Shown piece after piece: positions 1 to 9,145 of a stretch of 37,796 nt of DNA. Position 1 is the first letter of the stretch. Each line of letters opens with the position of its first letter. The stretch covers positions 1 through 37,796 of the forward strand of contig URIY01000012.1 in NCBI GenBank assembly GCA_900547995.1, written 5' to 3'. Both the position numbers and the translations under genes were made by a program. This DNA is from an uncultured Mycoplasmatota bacterium (GTDB taxonomy: Bacteria > Bacillota_I > Bacilli_A > RF39 > UBA660). Under the pieces are notes generated by a model, which was not told where the DNA came from, ran no database searches, and was given only the letters and a program-made list of their open reading frames with translations.

Positions 1-246
1 ATCCATTCATTTCTAGTATTATTTTATTATCATTATCTATCTTAATGATAATATCGCATACTTTTCCTTTTTCAAATAGTTTATTTTTAACTAGTTCTCC
101 TGAATTATATTCAGCATATATACGTTTTTCTTTATCAATACCAAGTAATATACTAATTACATTAGCAATTATATCTCTTGCTTCTTCACTTCTAAATAAT
201 GCTAAACAAAAGCATCATTTAATAAATTAATTTCTTTTTTGTTCAT
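1..246 (-). pseudogene. PD-(D/E)XK nuclease-family transposase remnant, frameshifted, runs off left edge
   Basis: Seen: reading leftward from ATG at 246, with an AGAAGGAG ribosome site upstream, the frame gives MNKKEINLLNDAFV and then a TAG. One base further on, the other frame continues as ALFRSEEARDIIANVIS and, after a gap, VCDIIIKIDNDNKIILEMNG up to the window edge. Joining the two across one missing base near 200-206 gives LNDAFV-x-ALFRS, followed by the D...ExN arrangement typical of the PD-(D/E)XK transposase/Rpn family (PF12784-like). Known: these proteins are nuclease-like and associated with mobile DNA. Inferred: an inactivated or frameshifted copy whose 3' part lies outside the window. 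A sequencing indel would look the same. The family call rests on motif memory only. Confidence 0.6.
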
Positions 247-279
247 TCAAACTCCTTCTAGTAAAGCCTTACAAAAAGA

Positions 280-308
280 AATTTATCATATATTTTAAAG
301 AAGTACAA
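280..308 (-). promoter_or_regulatory. Putative promoter of the left-edge transposase remnant
   Basis: On the minus strand, TTGTAC (308-303) and TAAATT (285-280) are separated by 17 bp, about 34 nt upstream of the ATG at 246. The match to consensus is moderate. Confidence 0.35.
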
Positions 309-338
309 ACCCGTGATTTAGGAAATTAGTATTATAAA

Positions 339-389
339 AATACTCAAATATTTGAAATCTGTATAACAGATTTTCCATATCTGAGTATT
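339..389 (-). terminator. Compound hairpin / likely terminator after the dGTPase gene
   Basis: An outer arm AATACTCA (339-346) pairs with TGAGTATT (382-389). An inner arm AAATCTG (355-361) pairs with CAGATTT (367-373). Read leftward, the outer stem is followed by TTTTTATAAT, so it can terminate the operon that ends at 411. The internal loops are imperfect. Confidence 0.5.
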
Positions 390-410
390 CTTTATATCAA
401 ATTTATTAAT

Positions 411-1556
411 TTATATATTTTTTAATTTTTCTATATTTTGCTCATATTTTTTTATAAAGAAATTATCTGTCATACCTGCTAAATAATCAATAACGATTCT
501 AGCACTTGTATTATTATTTTTATAATTATCACTCATATCATTTAAATAAATATCATTTATATCTGAGTTTATATTATTATCAAGGGCATTTAAATAGAAA
601 TCAAACAACGAGCGAAACATCATTTCATAATTTTCTAAGTCTTCTTTAGTATGTGCTTTATAGTAAATATTTTCATAATTAAATTTTTGTAAATCATTTA
701 AAGATTTAAATACTCTATCGGATAGTTTAATATAATTATGTCCTACACTATTTTCAATAATATCCATAACAAGCGTATCTATCATATTATTATTATGTTG
801 TCCAAGTACATTAGTAATATCTTTTGGTATATCACTTTCTTTTATAAGTCCAAGTCTAATTCCATCTTCGATATCTCTACCAATGTATGCAATAACATCA
901 CTAATTCTAACAACACATCCTTCTAAAGTCATTGGAGATAGTTTTAAAGAATTTTTCTCATCTTTATAACAATCGTAGTATTCTTTTAATACTTGTTTTG
1001 AATCCTTCCTTATAGGAGCATATTTTCCAGATAAAATTTCACCATTGTGACATAATATACCATCAAGAGTTTGAACAGTTAAATTAAGACCTTTACCATT
1101 TTTTTCTAAAAAGGCTAGATTTCTTACACTTTGAACATTATGCATAAAACAACCTTCATTATGCTCTAAACTTATTTTATTTAAAATGGATTCTCCAGTA
1201 TGACCAAATGGTACATGTCCAACATCATGTCCTAAAGCAATAGCTTCTATTAAATCTTCATTTAAATTAAGAGCCCTTCCTATAGTTCTAGCAATTTTAC
1301 TAACAAGTTGTACATGTAACACTCTTTTAGTTATATTATCATTTTGAGCCTTAATAAATACTTGTGTTTTATCTATATATCTAGCATATAATAAACAAAA
1401 CATAATAGCATCAGCATCTTTAAAAAATGGTGTTCTTATATCATTAGATGCATCATAATTTATTAATCTAATCGCTTCATCATCTTTAGTAGCAAATGGA
1501 GATAAATAGTCATTTTTATGAGCCATATTCTGTTTAATTAAATCAACATCAATCAT
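411..1556 (-). CDS. dGTPase-like HD-domain phosphohydrolase
   Basis: A 381-residue soluble protein resembling deoxyguanosinetriphosphate triphosphohydrolases, which cleave dGTP to deoxyguanosine and triphosphate. The metal-binding HD signature is visible: H81 in TKRVLH, H110-D111 in ALGHDVGH followed by PFGHTGE, and D220 in RISDVIAYIGRD. The early RTPFFKDADAI segment matches the region that contacts nucleotide in the family. It is the last gene of a leftward operon; its ATG overlaps the final base of the alaS stop. Exact substrate and activator dependence cannot be read from sequence. The family call is firm; the dgt symbol is withheld because several HD paralogues share these motifs. Confidence 0.82.
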   Translation of the reverse strand: MIDVDLIKQNMAHKNDYLSPFATKDDEAIRLINYDASNDIRTPFFKDADAIMFCLLYARYIDKTQVFIKAQNDNITKRVLHVQLVSKIARTIGRALNLNEDLIEAIALGHDVGHVPFGHTGESILNKISLEHNEGCFMHNVQSVRNLAFLEKNGKGLNLTVQTLDGILCHNGEILSGKYAPIRKDSKQVLKEYYDCYKDEKNSLKLSPMTLEGCVVRISDVIAYIGRDIEDGIRLGLIKESDIPKDITNVLGQHNNNMIDTLVMDIIENSVGHNYIKLSDRVFKSLNDLQKFNYENIYYKAHTKEDLENYEMMFRSLFDFYLNALDNNINSDINDIYLNDMSDNYKNNNTSARIVIDYLAGMTDNFFIKKYEQNIEKLKNI

Positions 1557-4249
1557 TATAATTCATTAACCTTACTTTCAATCATATTGGTAATAATAGA
1601 TAAATCTTCTAATGTCTGTCCTCCACCTTGAGCATATTTCTTACTTCCGCCACCTTTTCCATCACATAAATTAGTAGCCTCTTTTACAAGCAATCCACAG
1701 TCAATTTTGTCATTTGTACCATTATACTTACAAACAAAATTTAGTTTATCATTATTTTTATTAATAGCAAACATTAAACAATCATATCTATTTACAATTT
1801 CATCAACAACAGTCTTTAAAATATCTAAGTCATAATTTTCGGTAATTGTTACAAGTAAATCAATACCATTTAGTACTTTAATGTTACTTGCAAAATTATC
1901 TATGTTTGCTAAAGCCTTTTCTGTCTTTTTTTGTTTGTATTCTTTTTCTAATTTAGCAACGCCTTCTTTTATCTTTGTAACTTCTTCTAAGTTAAATAAA
2001 ACATCACTATAATTATGAGGTGCATCATTATTTATTTCAAAATTAAAGTCAACCTCTAAGCCTTCTTTCATGGCATCTTCAGCAATTTTCTTAGCCTTAC
2101 CTAATAATTTTATCATATCATCATTGTATGGCTTTATAGCCGAAAATAATTCTTTTTCAATATTAGTATCAGTTGCAGCCTCTATTCGATAAATATTATT
2201 TCCTTTTGATTCTATCGATTTAATAGCAAATCTTCTAATATCTTTTACATTTTTTACATGCGTTCCACCACAAAATTCTTTTGAATCAGCAATTGTTACA
2301 ACTCTAACTGTATCACCATATTTTTCATCAAATAATGATATAGCACCAGTTTTCTTTGCTTCTTCTATTGGTAATATTTCTGTTTTAGTTTCACCAAAGT
2401 TTTTAATTTTTTCATTTACTTTTGTTTCAACGTTTATTAAATCATCTTTAGTTATTTTTCCTTCATAAAATATATCAAAGCGAAGATTGTTTTCATCAAT
2501 TCTAGAACCGGCTTGATGTACGTCACCACTTAATACTTCTTGCATAGCTTTTTGTAATAAATGGGCAGCAGAGTGATTTTTCATAATACTTGTTCGCATT
2601 TGTTCATCTACTTTAGCAACTACTCTATCGCCTTTATGAACTACACCATCAAATTTACAATAATGGAAATGTTGTTTATTAACAGCTTTAGTTACATCAA
2701 TTACATCAATACTAATATTTCCATCCATAATAATTCCATTATCAGCAACTTGTCCACCTGCTTCAGCATAAAATGGTGTTTCTTTTAAAACAATATATCC
2801 TTCATTTTCTAATGATGAAACAAAATGATTTCCATCAAATAATCCTATTATTTCTGTTTCAACTTCTAATTTTTCATATCCAACAAAAATACTATTTTCT
2901 TTATATGCGATTAATTCTTCATTTTGAATATTCATTGTATTAATTTTATTACGAGAATTTCTAGCAAGTTCTTTTTGTTTTTTCATAGCATCCTCAAAAG
3001 CATCTTTAGAAACAGTAAAACCAAATTCACTTGCATATTCTAAAGTAAGTTCAAATGGGAATCCATATGTATCATATAATTTAAAAGCGTCTTCTCCACT
3101 AATTTCTTTATTTTTACTTATTTCAAATATTTCTTGTAATTTTTTCTCACCATTTAATAAAGTTTTACTAAATAATTTTTCTTCAGCATCGACTTTTCCC
3201 ATAATCATATCCATTTTATCATTTAAATATGGATAATGGAAATTCATAATATCAACTACTACAGGTACTAAATCTTTCATAAATGTATTTTCAATACCTA
3301 ATTTCTTACCATGTCTTACAGCTCTTCTAAGTAATCTTCTAAGAACATAATCACGTCCATTATTTCCAAAATTAGCACCATCAGCAAGAGCAAATGTAAT
3401 GGCTCTTATATGGTCAGCAATAATTTTAAATGATGGTTCATGGTTATAAGTTATGCCACTTATTTCTTCTATTTTGTGAATAATTGGCATAAAGATATCC
3501 GTATCGAAATTAGTATCAACTTCTTGCAGAATAGCAAGCATTCTCTCTAGTCCCATTCCTGTATCAATATTCTTACTTGGTAACTCTGGATAATCTTTTC
3601 TATCTAATCCAGGAGTGGCATTATACTGACTAAAAACATTATTCCAAATTTCAATATATCGATCATTTTCAATATCGTCTTGTAATAATTTAATACCTAA
3701 ATGTTCTGGATCATATTTTTCTCCACGATCAAAGAATATTTCACTATCTGGTCCACTTGGTCCTTGTCCAATTTCCCAAAAATTATCTTCTAATAAAATA
3801 ATATGTTCCTTTGGTACACCAAGTGATAGCCATTTATTAAAAGTTTCTTTATCATCAGGATAAACAGTAAAATATAATTTATCTAATTCAATATTTAACC
3901 ATTTTTCATCTGTTAAGAATTCAAAAGCCCAAGATATAGCCTCATCTCGAAAATAATCCCCTATGGAAAAATTACCTAACATTTCAAATAAAGTTTGATG
4001 TCTTGCTGTTACACCAACGTTTTCAATATCATTTGTTCTAATACATTTTTGACTACTAGCCATTCTTCTATTCTTAGGTATAACACTTCCATCAAAATAT
4101 TTTTTTAGTGGTGTAACTCCAGCATTTATAAATAAAATACTAGGGTCATTTATAGGAACTAAAGATGCACTTGGTATAATTTCATGATCTTTCGTTGTCC
4201 AAAAATCAAACCACATTTGTCTTAATTCATTTGCACTTAATTTTTTCAT
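1556..4249 (-). CDS. alaS: Alanine--tRNA ligase
   Basis: Class II aminoacyl-tRNA synthetase that charges tRNA-Ala; 897 residues, close to the usual 870-900. The N-terminal catalytic core shows RMASSQKCIRTNDIENVG and TLFEMLGNFSIGDYF. The editing domain carries the zinc/active-site motifs HSAAH (about 558-562) and CGGTH (about 659-663). The C-terminal glycine-rich end GGGSKKYAQGGGQ is the C-Ala/DHHA1-type tail. Start chosen by the four-base ATGA overlap with the upstream kinase. No T-box is visible because the gene is translationally coupled to its upstream neighbour. AI-2E transporter next to alaS is also found in Bacillus subtilis (yrrI-alaS), but here ireB lies elsewhere in the window. Confidence 0.97.
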   Translation of the reverse strand: MKKLSANELRQMWFDFWTTKDHEIIPSASLVPINDPSILFINAGVTPLKKYFDGSVIPKNRRMASSQKCIRTNDIENVGVTARHQTLFEMLGNFSIGDYFRDEAISWAFEFLTDEKWLNIELDKLYFTVYPDDKETFNKWLSLGVPKEHIILLEDNFWEIGQGPSGPDSEIFFDRGEKYDPEHLGIKLLQDDIENDRYIEIWNNVFSQYNATPGLDRKDYPELPSKNIDTGMGLERMLAILQEVDTNFDTDIFMPIIHKIEEISGITYNHEPSFKIIADHIRAITFALADGANFGNNGRDYVLRRLLRRAVRHGKKLGIENTFMKDLVPVVVDIMNFHYPYLNDKMDMIMGKVDAEEKLFSKTLLNGEKKLQEIFEISKNKEISGEDAFKLYDTYGFPFELTLEYASEFGFTVSKDAFEDAMKKQKELARNSRNKINTMNIQNEELIAYKENSIFVGYEKLEVETEIIGLFDGNHFVSSLENEGYIVLKETPFYAEAGGQVADNGIIMDGNISIDVIDVTKAVNKQHFHYCKFDGVVHKGDRVVAKVDEQMRTSIMKNHSAAHLLQKAMQEVLSGDVHQAGSRIDENNLRFDIFYEGKITKDDLINVETKVNEKIKNFGETKTEILPIEEAKKTGAISLFDEKYGDTVRVVTIADSKEFCGGTHVKNVKDIRRFAIKSIESKGNNIYRIEAATDTNIEKELFSAIKPYNDDMIKLLGKAKKIAEDAMKEGLEVDFNFEINNDAPHNYSDVLFNLEEVTKIKEGVAKLEKEYKQKKTEKALANIDNFASNIKVLNGIDLLVTITENYDLDILKTVVDEIVNRYDCLMFAINKNNDKLNFVCKYNGTNDKIDCGLLVKEATNLCDGKGGGSKKYAQGGGQTLEDLSIITNMIESKVNEL

Positions 4250-4785
4250 AAAACATCCTCCTTTAAGATTTCATAAACCTTATACTTTAAATCACTAAGA
4301 CTACCATCATTTATTATTTTTATATCATAATTACTATAATTATCAAGAGCTGTTTCTGTAACGTGTTTTTTCTCTTCACTAGTTAAACTATTATTAAATA
4401 ATGGCCTATCAATAAATACATTTACAACGTCATCAAATTCTTTATCTACAAGTTCAAATTCAAGAGGTAATCTAACATCAGAAACAACTATACAATCGGC
4501 ATAATTAAATAAAACTTTTATATCATCAATTAATCTTTTAATTAAAAAGTCTTCACCCATTTTTTCTCTTATAACACTTATACCAAGATGTTGTAAAAAA
4601 TCTCTTGGTTTACTTGTTTCTTCGCCATCCCATCCTAAAATCTTTTCTGCATAAAATTTAAGTGGTGATGATATTTGTAATATTACCGTTTTTATATTTT
4701 TATTTTCTAAATATTCTTTAATAAAACAAGCTGTTGTATCTTTTCCATGCCTTGCTTTTCCGGCAATCATATATACTCTTTTCAT
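4246..4785 (-). CDS. P-loop nucleotide kinase, deoxynucleoside-monophosphate-kinase-like
   Basis: A 179-residue protein with an N-terminal Walker A of the form AGKARHGKDT (residues 8-17), then SSPLKFYAEKILGWDG and CIVVSDVRLPLEFE, a layout seen in T4-type dNMP kinases and related adenylate-kinase-fold proteins. Inferred role: phosphorylation of a (deoxy)nucleoside monophosphate. It lies between the transporter and alaS with ATGA overlaps on both sides, so it is translationally coupled, and it shares the operon with a dGTPase-like gene. That suggests a dNTP-pool link. A dephospho-CoA-kinase-like activity is an alternative. Confidence 0.6.
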   Translation of the reverse strand: MKRVYMIAGKARHGKDTTACFIKEYLENKNIKTVILQISSPLKFYAEKILGWDGEETSKPRDFLQHLGISVIREKMGEDFLIKRLIDDIKVLFNYADCIVVSDVRLPLEFELVDKEFDDVVNVFIDRPLFNNSLTSEEKKHVTETALDNYSNYDIKIINDGSLSDLKYKVYEILKEDVL

Positions 4786-5936
4786 TCTTCTTCCTCAAAT
4801 CCACGTGTAATATGATATTTTTCATCAAAGAAAGTAAAGATTACTTTTATGGCTGCAATAGCTGGTGTTGCTACAACCATTCCAACGATACCAAAGAAAT
4901 ATCCAAATATAAGTAACCCAAGCATTATTGTTACAGGGTGCAACTTTAATTGTTTACTCATAATAAGTGGTTGTAACAAATTGCCCTCAATAAACTGAAC
5001 AATTACAATAGCAATCAGTGTAATTATACCTGTAATTGGTGATTGAGAAAAGCCTACCACAACAGCTGGAATACCACCAATATATGGTCCTAAATAAGGT
5101 ATAATGTCCGTTATTCCACAAAATAAACCAAATAATAATGGGGCCTTTAATCCTGAAATAAAGAAACCTATTGTGGATACCACAAATACTAAACTAGCAA
5201 GCATTAATGTTCCCTGAACATATTTTCTTAAAGATGTATTTACTTCATTAACTAAATCTCTTGTAGTATCTTGAAATTTTTTAGGTAAAAAACCAAAAAT
5301 AGTATCATTGGCACTATCAAAACTAACAAGTAAATAAAAACCTATTATTAATCCAACAACAAATGTTCCAAGCCCAGAAAAGAAAGATTTAACTAGACTA
5401 ACTGTCATTGATGGAAGAGAATTTGTTAAATTAACACCAATATTTTGAATCTTACTATATACTTCTGTTTTCATATTTTCAACATCAAAGTTAGCAATAT
5501 CTCCTAATTTTCCTAAAACATTATCAATCATTCCTGTAACAGAATTTATTATTGATGGTATCGTTTTAGCAAAATCATTAATTTGACTTGATAATACTGG
5601 TATTAATGAACCAAGTACCAAAAGAATAATTAAGATAAGCAATATATACACTATACCTGCCCCAAGTCCTCTTTTAATACCTTTCTTCTTAAAGAAAGAT
5701 ACAAGAGGATCAAAAAGCCAAGCAACAACTATGCCTATAAATAATGGAGTAAGTATTTTTATTATACTATATATAAAATTAAAAACTTTCCATTCTTTAA
5801 GTAACATCGTAATAGCGTATATCCCAACAACAATAATTAAGAAAAAAGCAATTTTAAGAATCTTCTTTGAAAGAAGAATTACTTCATTTAAGTTTTTATA
5901 ATCAACATTTTTATCATTATTTTTTCTACCAAACAT
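4782..5936 (-). CDS. AI-2E family membrane transporter
   Basis: A 384-residue polytopic protein of the AI-2E/UPF0118 family (PF01594). Visible membrane segments include ILKIAFFLIIVVGIYAI near residues 27-43, the VYILLILIILLVLGSLIP segment near 96, a cluster around 185-210, and the closely spaced C-terminal helices around 240-360. The family-typical loop GLFCGITDIIPYLGPYIGG lies near residue 270. Substrates differ within the family (autoinducer-2, ions, small metabolites) and cannot be assigned. It has its own promoter (5957-5985) and an AGTGGAGG-type ribosome site, and heads the operon with the kinase, alaS and dGTPase genes. Confidence 0.85.
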   Translation of the reverse strand: MFGRKNNDKNVDYKNLNEVILLSKKILKIAFFLIIVVGIYAITMLLKEWKVFNFIYSIIKILTPLFIGIVVAWLFDPLVSFFKKKGIKRGLGAGIVYILLILIILLVLGSLIPVLSSQINDFAKTIPSIINSVTGMIDNVLGKLGDIANFDVENMKTEVYSKIQNIGVNLTNSLPSMTVSLVKSFFSGLGTFVVGLIIGFYLLVSFDSANDTIFGFLPKKFQDTTRDLVNEVNTSLRKYVQGTLMLASLVFVVSTIGFFISGLKAPLLFGLFCGITDIIPYLGPYIGGIPAVVVGFSQSPITGIITLIAIVIVQFIEGNLLQPLIMSKQLKLHPVTIMLGLLIFGYFFGIVGMVVATPAIAAIKVIFTFFDEKYHITRGFEEEE

Positions 5937-5956
5937 AAAGATTCCTCCACTAAAAA

Positions 5957-5985
5957 ATTATATCATGATAATAATACATTTACAA
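5957..5985 (-). promoter_or_regulatory. Promoter of the AI-2E/kinase/alaS/dGTPase operon
   Basis: TTGTAA (5985-5980), a 17-bp spacer, TATAAT (5962-5957), all on the minus strand, just upstream of the GGAGG before the start at 5936. Confidence 0.7.
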
Positions 5986-6014
5986 TTAATAATACTTAAA
6001 ATTTTAAAGAAAAT

Positions 6015-6041
6015 AAAGCAAATTCCCATAGAAATTGCTTT
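6015..6041 (-). terminator. Terminator after the M23 peptidase gene
   Basis: AAAGCAA-x-TTC (6015-6025) pairs with GAA-x-TTGCTTT (6031-6041) around one internal mismatch. Leftward it is followed by ATTTTCTTT. The stem overlaps the stop codon of the gene ending at 6040. Confidence 0.7.
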
Positions 6042-7248
6042 AATATCTTAAATATCGACTAGTAAAATATATGCCTTCATTAGGTAAATTTACTAGTGTA
6101 AAGGGATTTATCGTTGATGGCTGTCTAAAAAGATAAAAATCTTTTCCATATATACCTTGTGCTATAGAGAAATCCAAATGTGCTCCTGTTGAGCATCTAT
6201 CATATGTTTCTCCTCCACCTACTGCTCCAATTATATCATTTGATGTAACTGTTTGATTTTCTGTTACATATATTTTACTTAAATGCATATATCTTGATGC
6301 ATAATATGTATTTCCTATTTTATGTTGAATAACAACAAAATTACCGCCGCATGAACTATTTGGAACATCAGGATTTTTTACATAAGATGTAAGAACTACT
6401 CTACCTGATGCAGTCGCATAAACACTTGTTCCTGTAGGATTTCCACCAATATCGACAGCTGCATGAAAATGATACCCACCACTTACAGGATTTTCTCTTG
6501 TACCATAACCACTTGTAATAACACCTTGAGTAAGTGGTCTTAAAAAGTCAGAATCAGTTGGTATTTGTGAACAAGATTCTAAACTATCAGTTGGTAAACA
6601 TCCCATTTTTTTATAATTATTGATTGTCTTTTTCGCATCAGCTAAATCTTCAAGAACATCTCTTGAATCCTCATCAAGCATAGTAACTTTTAAACCAAGT
6701 TCATCTTGTTGTTTTTTTAATTCTATATTTTTTTCGTTTAATGCTTCTTTTTCATCATCTAACTTTATTTTTAATTCTTTACTATCTTCAATCATTTTAT
6801 TTAAGTCATCTACTAATTTATCATTATATGCTGTAATTTGTTCAATTATTTGTTTTCGATATATAAAGTCTTTTAAATCACTAGAGCCAAATAATAATTC
6901 TAAATAAATATTTTCTCCATTATTTTTTTGCATTAAATTAATAAGTTTCTTAATTTGTTTTTCTTTTTTCTTGATTTCTATTTTATTATCTTCTATTTTA
7001 TTATTAAGTTCAATCATCTTATTTTCTACTTCATTTATTTCTAACCCAACATTAATAATACTACTAGTTATTTCATTAAGTTTTTCTTGTGTTAAATTTT
7101 TCTCATCACTTATTTCTTTTAATTGTAATTCTTTAGCATTTAATTCATCTATTAACTCTTGTAATGTTTTACTACTAGTTGCTTTTGAACTAGGAATAAT
7201 AGACATTAATATGACAGGTATTAAAGTTAAAAATATATATTTTTTCAT
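6040..7248 (-). CDS. Exported coiled-coil M23-family peptidase with an altered metal site
   Basis: 402 residues: an N-terminal signal peptide (KKYIFLTLIPVILMSIIPSSKA), a long charged coiled coil (about 28-215), then a lysostaphin-like M23 domain (about 235-390). This is the EnvC/PcsB-like layout of proteins that cut, or activate cutting of, peptidoglycan peptides at division. First zinc motif: H262xxxD266 in GGYHFHAAVDIGG. YMHLS carries H322. The usual GxHLHF is here GAHLDF (H357, D359), so the second zinc histidine is replaced by Asp. It may be a changed or non-catalytic metal site. It follows the membrane-protein gene by 3 bp and is presumably cotranscribed. Ribosome site is an AGGA just upstream. 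Confidence 0.85.
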   Translation of the reverse strand: MKKYIFLTLIPVILMSIIPSSKATSSKTLQELIDELNAKELQLKEISDEKNLTQEKLNEITSSIINVGLEINEVENKMIELNNKIEDNKIEIKKKEKQIKKLINLMQKNNGENIYLELLFGSSDLKDFIYRKQIIEQITAYNDKLVDDLNKMIEDSKELKIKLDDEKEALNEKNIELKKQQDELGLKVTMLDEDSRDVLEDLADAKKTINNYKKMGCLPTDSLESCSQIPTDSDFLRPLTQGVITSGYGTRENPVSGGYHFHAAVDIGGNPTGTSVYATASGRVVLTSYVKNPDVPNSSCGGNFVVIQHKIGNTYYASRYMHLSKIYVTENQTVTSNDIIGAVGGGETYDRCSTGAHLDFSIAQGIYGKDFYLFRQPSTINPFTLVNLPNEGIYFTSRYLRY

Positions 7249-7251
7249 ATC

Positions 7252-9060
7252 CTAGTCCTTTCTTATAAAGATTCCATCATCATACTGATAAATTTTTATA
7301 TTTATATTATCACTTAATTCATAATAACTATCTCTTTTAAAGATTAAAAAATCATTATACCTACTTTTATTTATCTCATCTAATATATTTGTACTTAAAC
7401 TAATAGATTCCATATTAAATAAATACTCGTATAACATGTTCTCTGTAGTATTTATTTTTTCTTTCCAAAATAAAGCATCAATCCAAATTTTTTGATACCT
7501 AATATTATTAGTTGTAATAACATTAGTAGGATTTAATTCTTCCAAATTATTTAATAATTTTAATTCATTACTAGTTAAAATATAATCATTTTTACTATTA
7601 TTAATTTTTTCAAAATTATAATTATAAATATCTAAAATATGTGATTTTTCTCTTTTATTTATATCCATTTTATTTTTATTTATAACCATTCTTTCAAAAT
7701 TAAAGATAGAATTTAAACATAATAAGATAAAACAAATAAGAAAACAATTTACCAATAATCTATTATTTATAATTAATTTATCAAAAACTAAACTCATAAT
7801 ATAAAACATTAAAAACCATATTAAATAATACATTTTAGATAAATAATATAAGGATGCGACATCAAGGCAAACAAATATGAATAAACCAAATATAAAAACA
7901 AATGATATTATTATTAAATTAAGTAAAAAAGAATTTGTTTTATTTTTTAACTTATCGGTAATGTAATAAATAACAAATGGTAAAAAAAGAGCAAAATTAG
8001 ATATCACATCAGAATAATAATAACCATCTAATCCTATTTGTGTTATTACATTGGTATCATTATTACCAATATTGGGAACAACAAAATAGAATATTCCTAT
8101 AATAGTTGGAATAACAAAAACTAAAATAATATTTAAAAAGAATTTTTTATTAAGATTTTTTTTATTTTCATAAATTAAATAAATAAATTCTGAAGCATAG
8201 ACTACCGGAACATAGAAATAGTATGTAAAAAATAGTATTATATTAATAATAGTTAAAATTACTACAAAACATTTACTAGAAAAGTATTCTTTTTGATATA
8301 ATTTAAACATAATTAGTAAGGAAATTATTATATTTACCGCATGCCCAGAATAGAAGAAACCAAAAATAATATTATTTAAAGGATATCCAAGCATATATAA
8401 TATAGATAATATAAAGATAAAGGTTTTATTTGTTTTCTTAGTGCTAATGTTAACTAAAATATAAAATAATATTAAAGAGATAAAGATAGTTATTAAATCA
8501 CAAATAACATATATGTTACACAAACTTGCTTTGCCAATAAAAGGAGTAAATACTTTAAATAATATTCCTACATTTGTATAAGAGGCAAACTGCCTAGTGG
8601 AAAAATCAACTGATGTATTTGTTACATGATTTAATAATTTACTTTGTTGCATAAAATCCAAAGATGTCCAAAAGTGGATACCTGGATCTGATGTTTCATA
8701 TACAACGTTAAGTGGAAAACCAAATCGCAAATATCCTATTATCAAAACAATTATTATAGATATTATACAAATAATTAAATCTTTTATATCAAAATAATAC
8801 TTTTGTATTTTTTTAGTAGTTTTTATCTTATAACAGATAAAAATACTTATTAACATATTAACAACACTTAAAGGAATTAAATTAATTTTAATAAAGAGAA
8901 AATTTAATAAATATGATGTAATCGCATTATAACAAAAGATAAAAACAAATCCTAATATAATTGTATAAATAATATTTAATTTCTTATTACTCTTTTTAAA
9001 TAAAAGAAAAGAAATAAATAAAAATATAAATGATACTATATATATTATACTTTCCAACAT
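7252..9060 (-). CDS. Large polytopic membrane protein, GT-C-like, function unknown
   Basis: About 600 residues with roughly a dozen hydrophobic segments and a C-terminal soluble tail of about 130 residues. I chose ATG at 9060 because the TAGGAG site lies 10 nt upstream. An ATG at 9069 is almost on top of that site, and the longer frame to 9114 has no ribosome site. The first large loop carries ETSDPGIHFWTSLDF. An acidic motif there resembles loop 1 of GT-C glycosyltransferases and related polysaccharide enzymes, but I cannot assign a family. It lies directly upstream of the M23 peptidase gene (3-bp gap), which points to envelope biology. Function unassigned. Confidence 0.6.
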   Translation of the reverse strand: MLESIIYIVSFIFLFISFLLFKKSNKKLNIIYTIILGFVFIFCYNAITSYLLNFLFIKINLIPLSVVNMLISIFICYKIKTTKKIQKYYFDIKDLIICIISIIIVLIIGYLRFGFPLNVVYETSDPGIHFWTSLDFMQQSKLLNHVTNTSVDFSTRQFASYTNVGILFKVFTPFIGKASLCNIYVICDLITIFISLILFYILVNISTKKTNKTFIFILSILYMLGYPLNNIIFGFFYSGHAVNIIISLLIMFKLYQKEYFSSKCFVVILTIINIILFFTYYFYVPVVYASEFIYLIYENKKNLNKKFFLNIILVFVIPTIIGIFYFVVPNIGNNDTNVITQIGLDGYYYSDVISNFALFLPFVIYYITDKLKNKTNSFLLNLIIISFVFIFGLFIFVCLDVASLYYLSKMYYLIWFLMFYIMSLVFDKLIINNRLLVNCFLICFILLCLNSIFNFERMVINKNKMDINKREKSHILDIYNYNFEKINNSKNDYILTSNELKLLNNLEELNPTNVITTNNIRYQKIWIDALFWKEKINTTENMLYEYLFNMESISLSTNILDEINKSRYNDFLIFKRDSYYELSDNINIKIYQYDDGIFIRKD

Positions 9061-9084
9061 ATTTATCATACTCCTACTATTTTG

Positions 9085-9114
9085 ATTATAGCATCTTATC
9101 CTTAAGAAAAGCAA
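9085..9114 (-). promoter_or_regulatory. Promoter of the membrane protein / M23 gene pair
   Basis: TTGCTT (9114-9109), an 18-bp spacer, TATAAT (9090-9085) on the minus strand, placed between the ddl terminator and the ribosome site. Confidence 0.55.
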
Positions 9115-9119
9115 TCAAA

Positions 9120-9145
9120 AAAAGGATTATTTTTTTAATCCTTTT
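9120..9145 (-). terminator. Terminator after ddl
   Basis: AAAAGGATTA (9120-9129) pairs perfectly with TAATCCTTTT (9136-9145). A run of T follows in the leftward direction. The stem contains the ddl stop codon and last codons. Confidence 0.85.

Noticed and set aside
4246..4300. T-box riboswitch upstream of alaS
   Set aside because: alaS overlaps the upstream kinase gene by four bases, so there is no leader.
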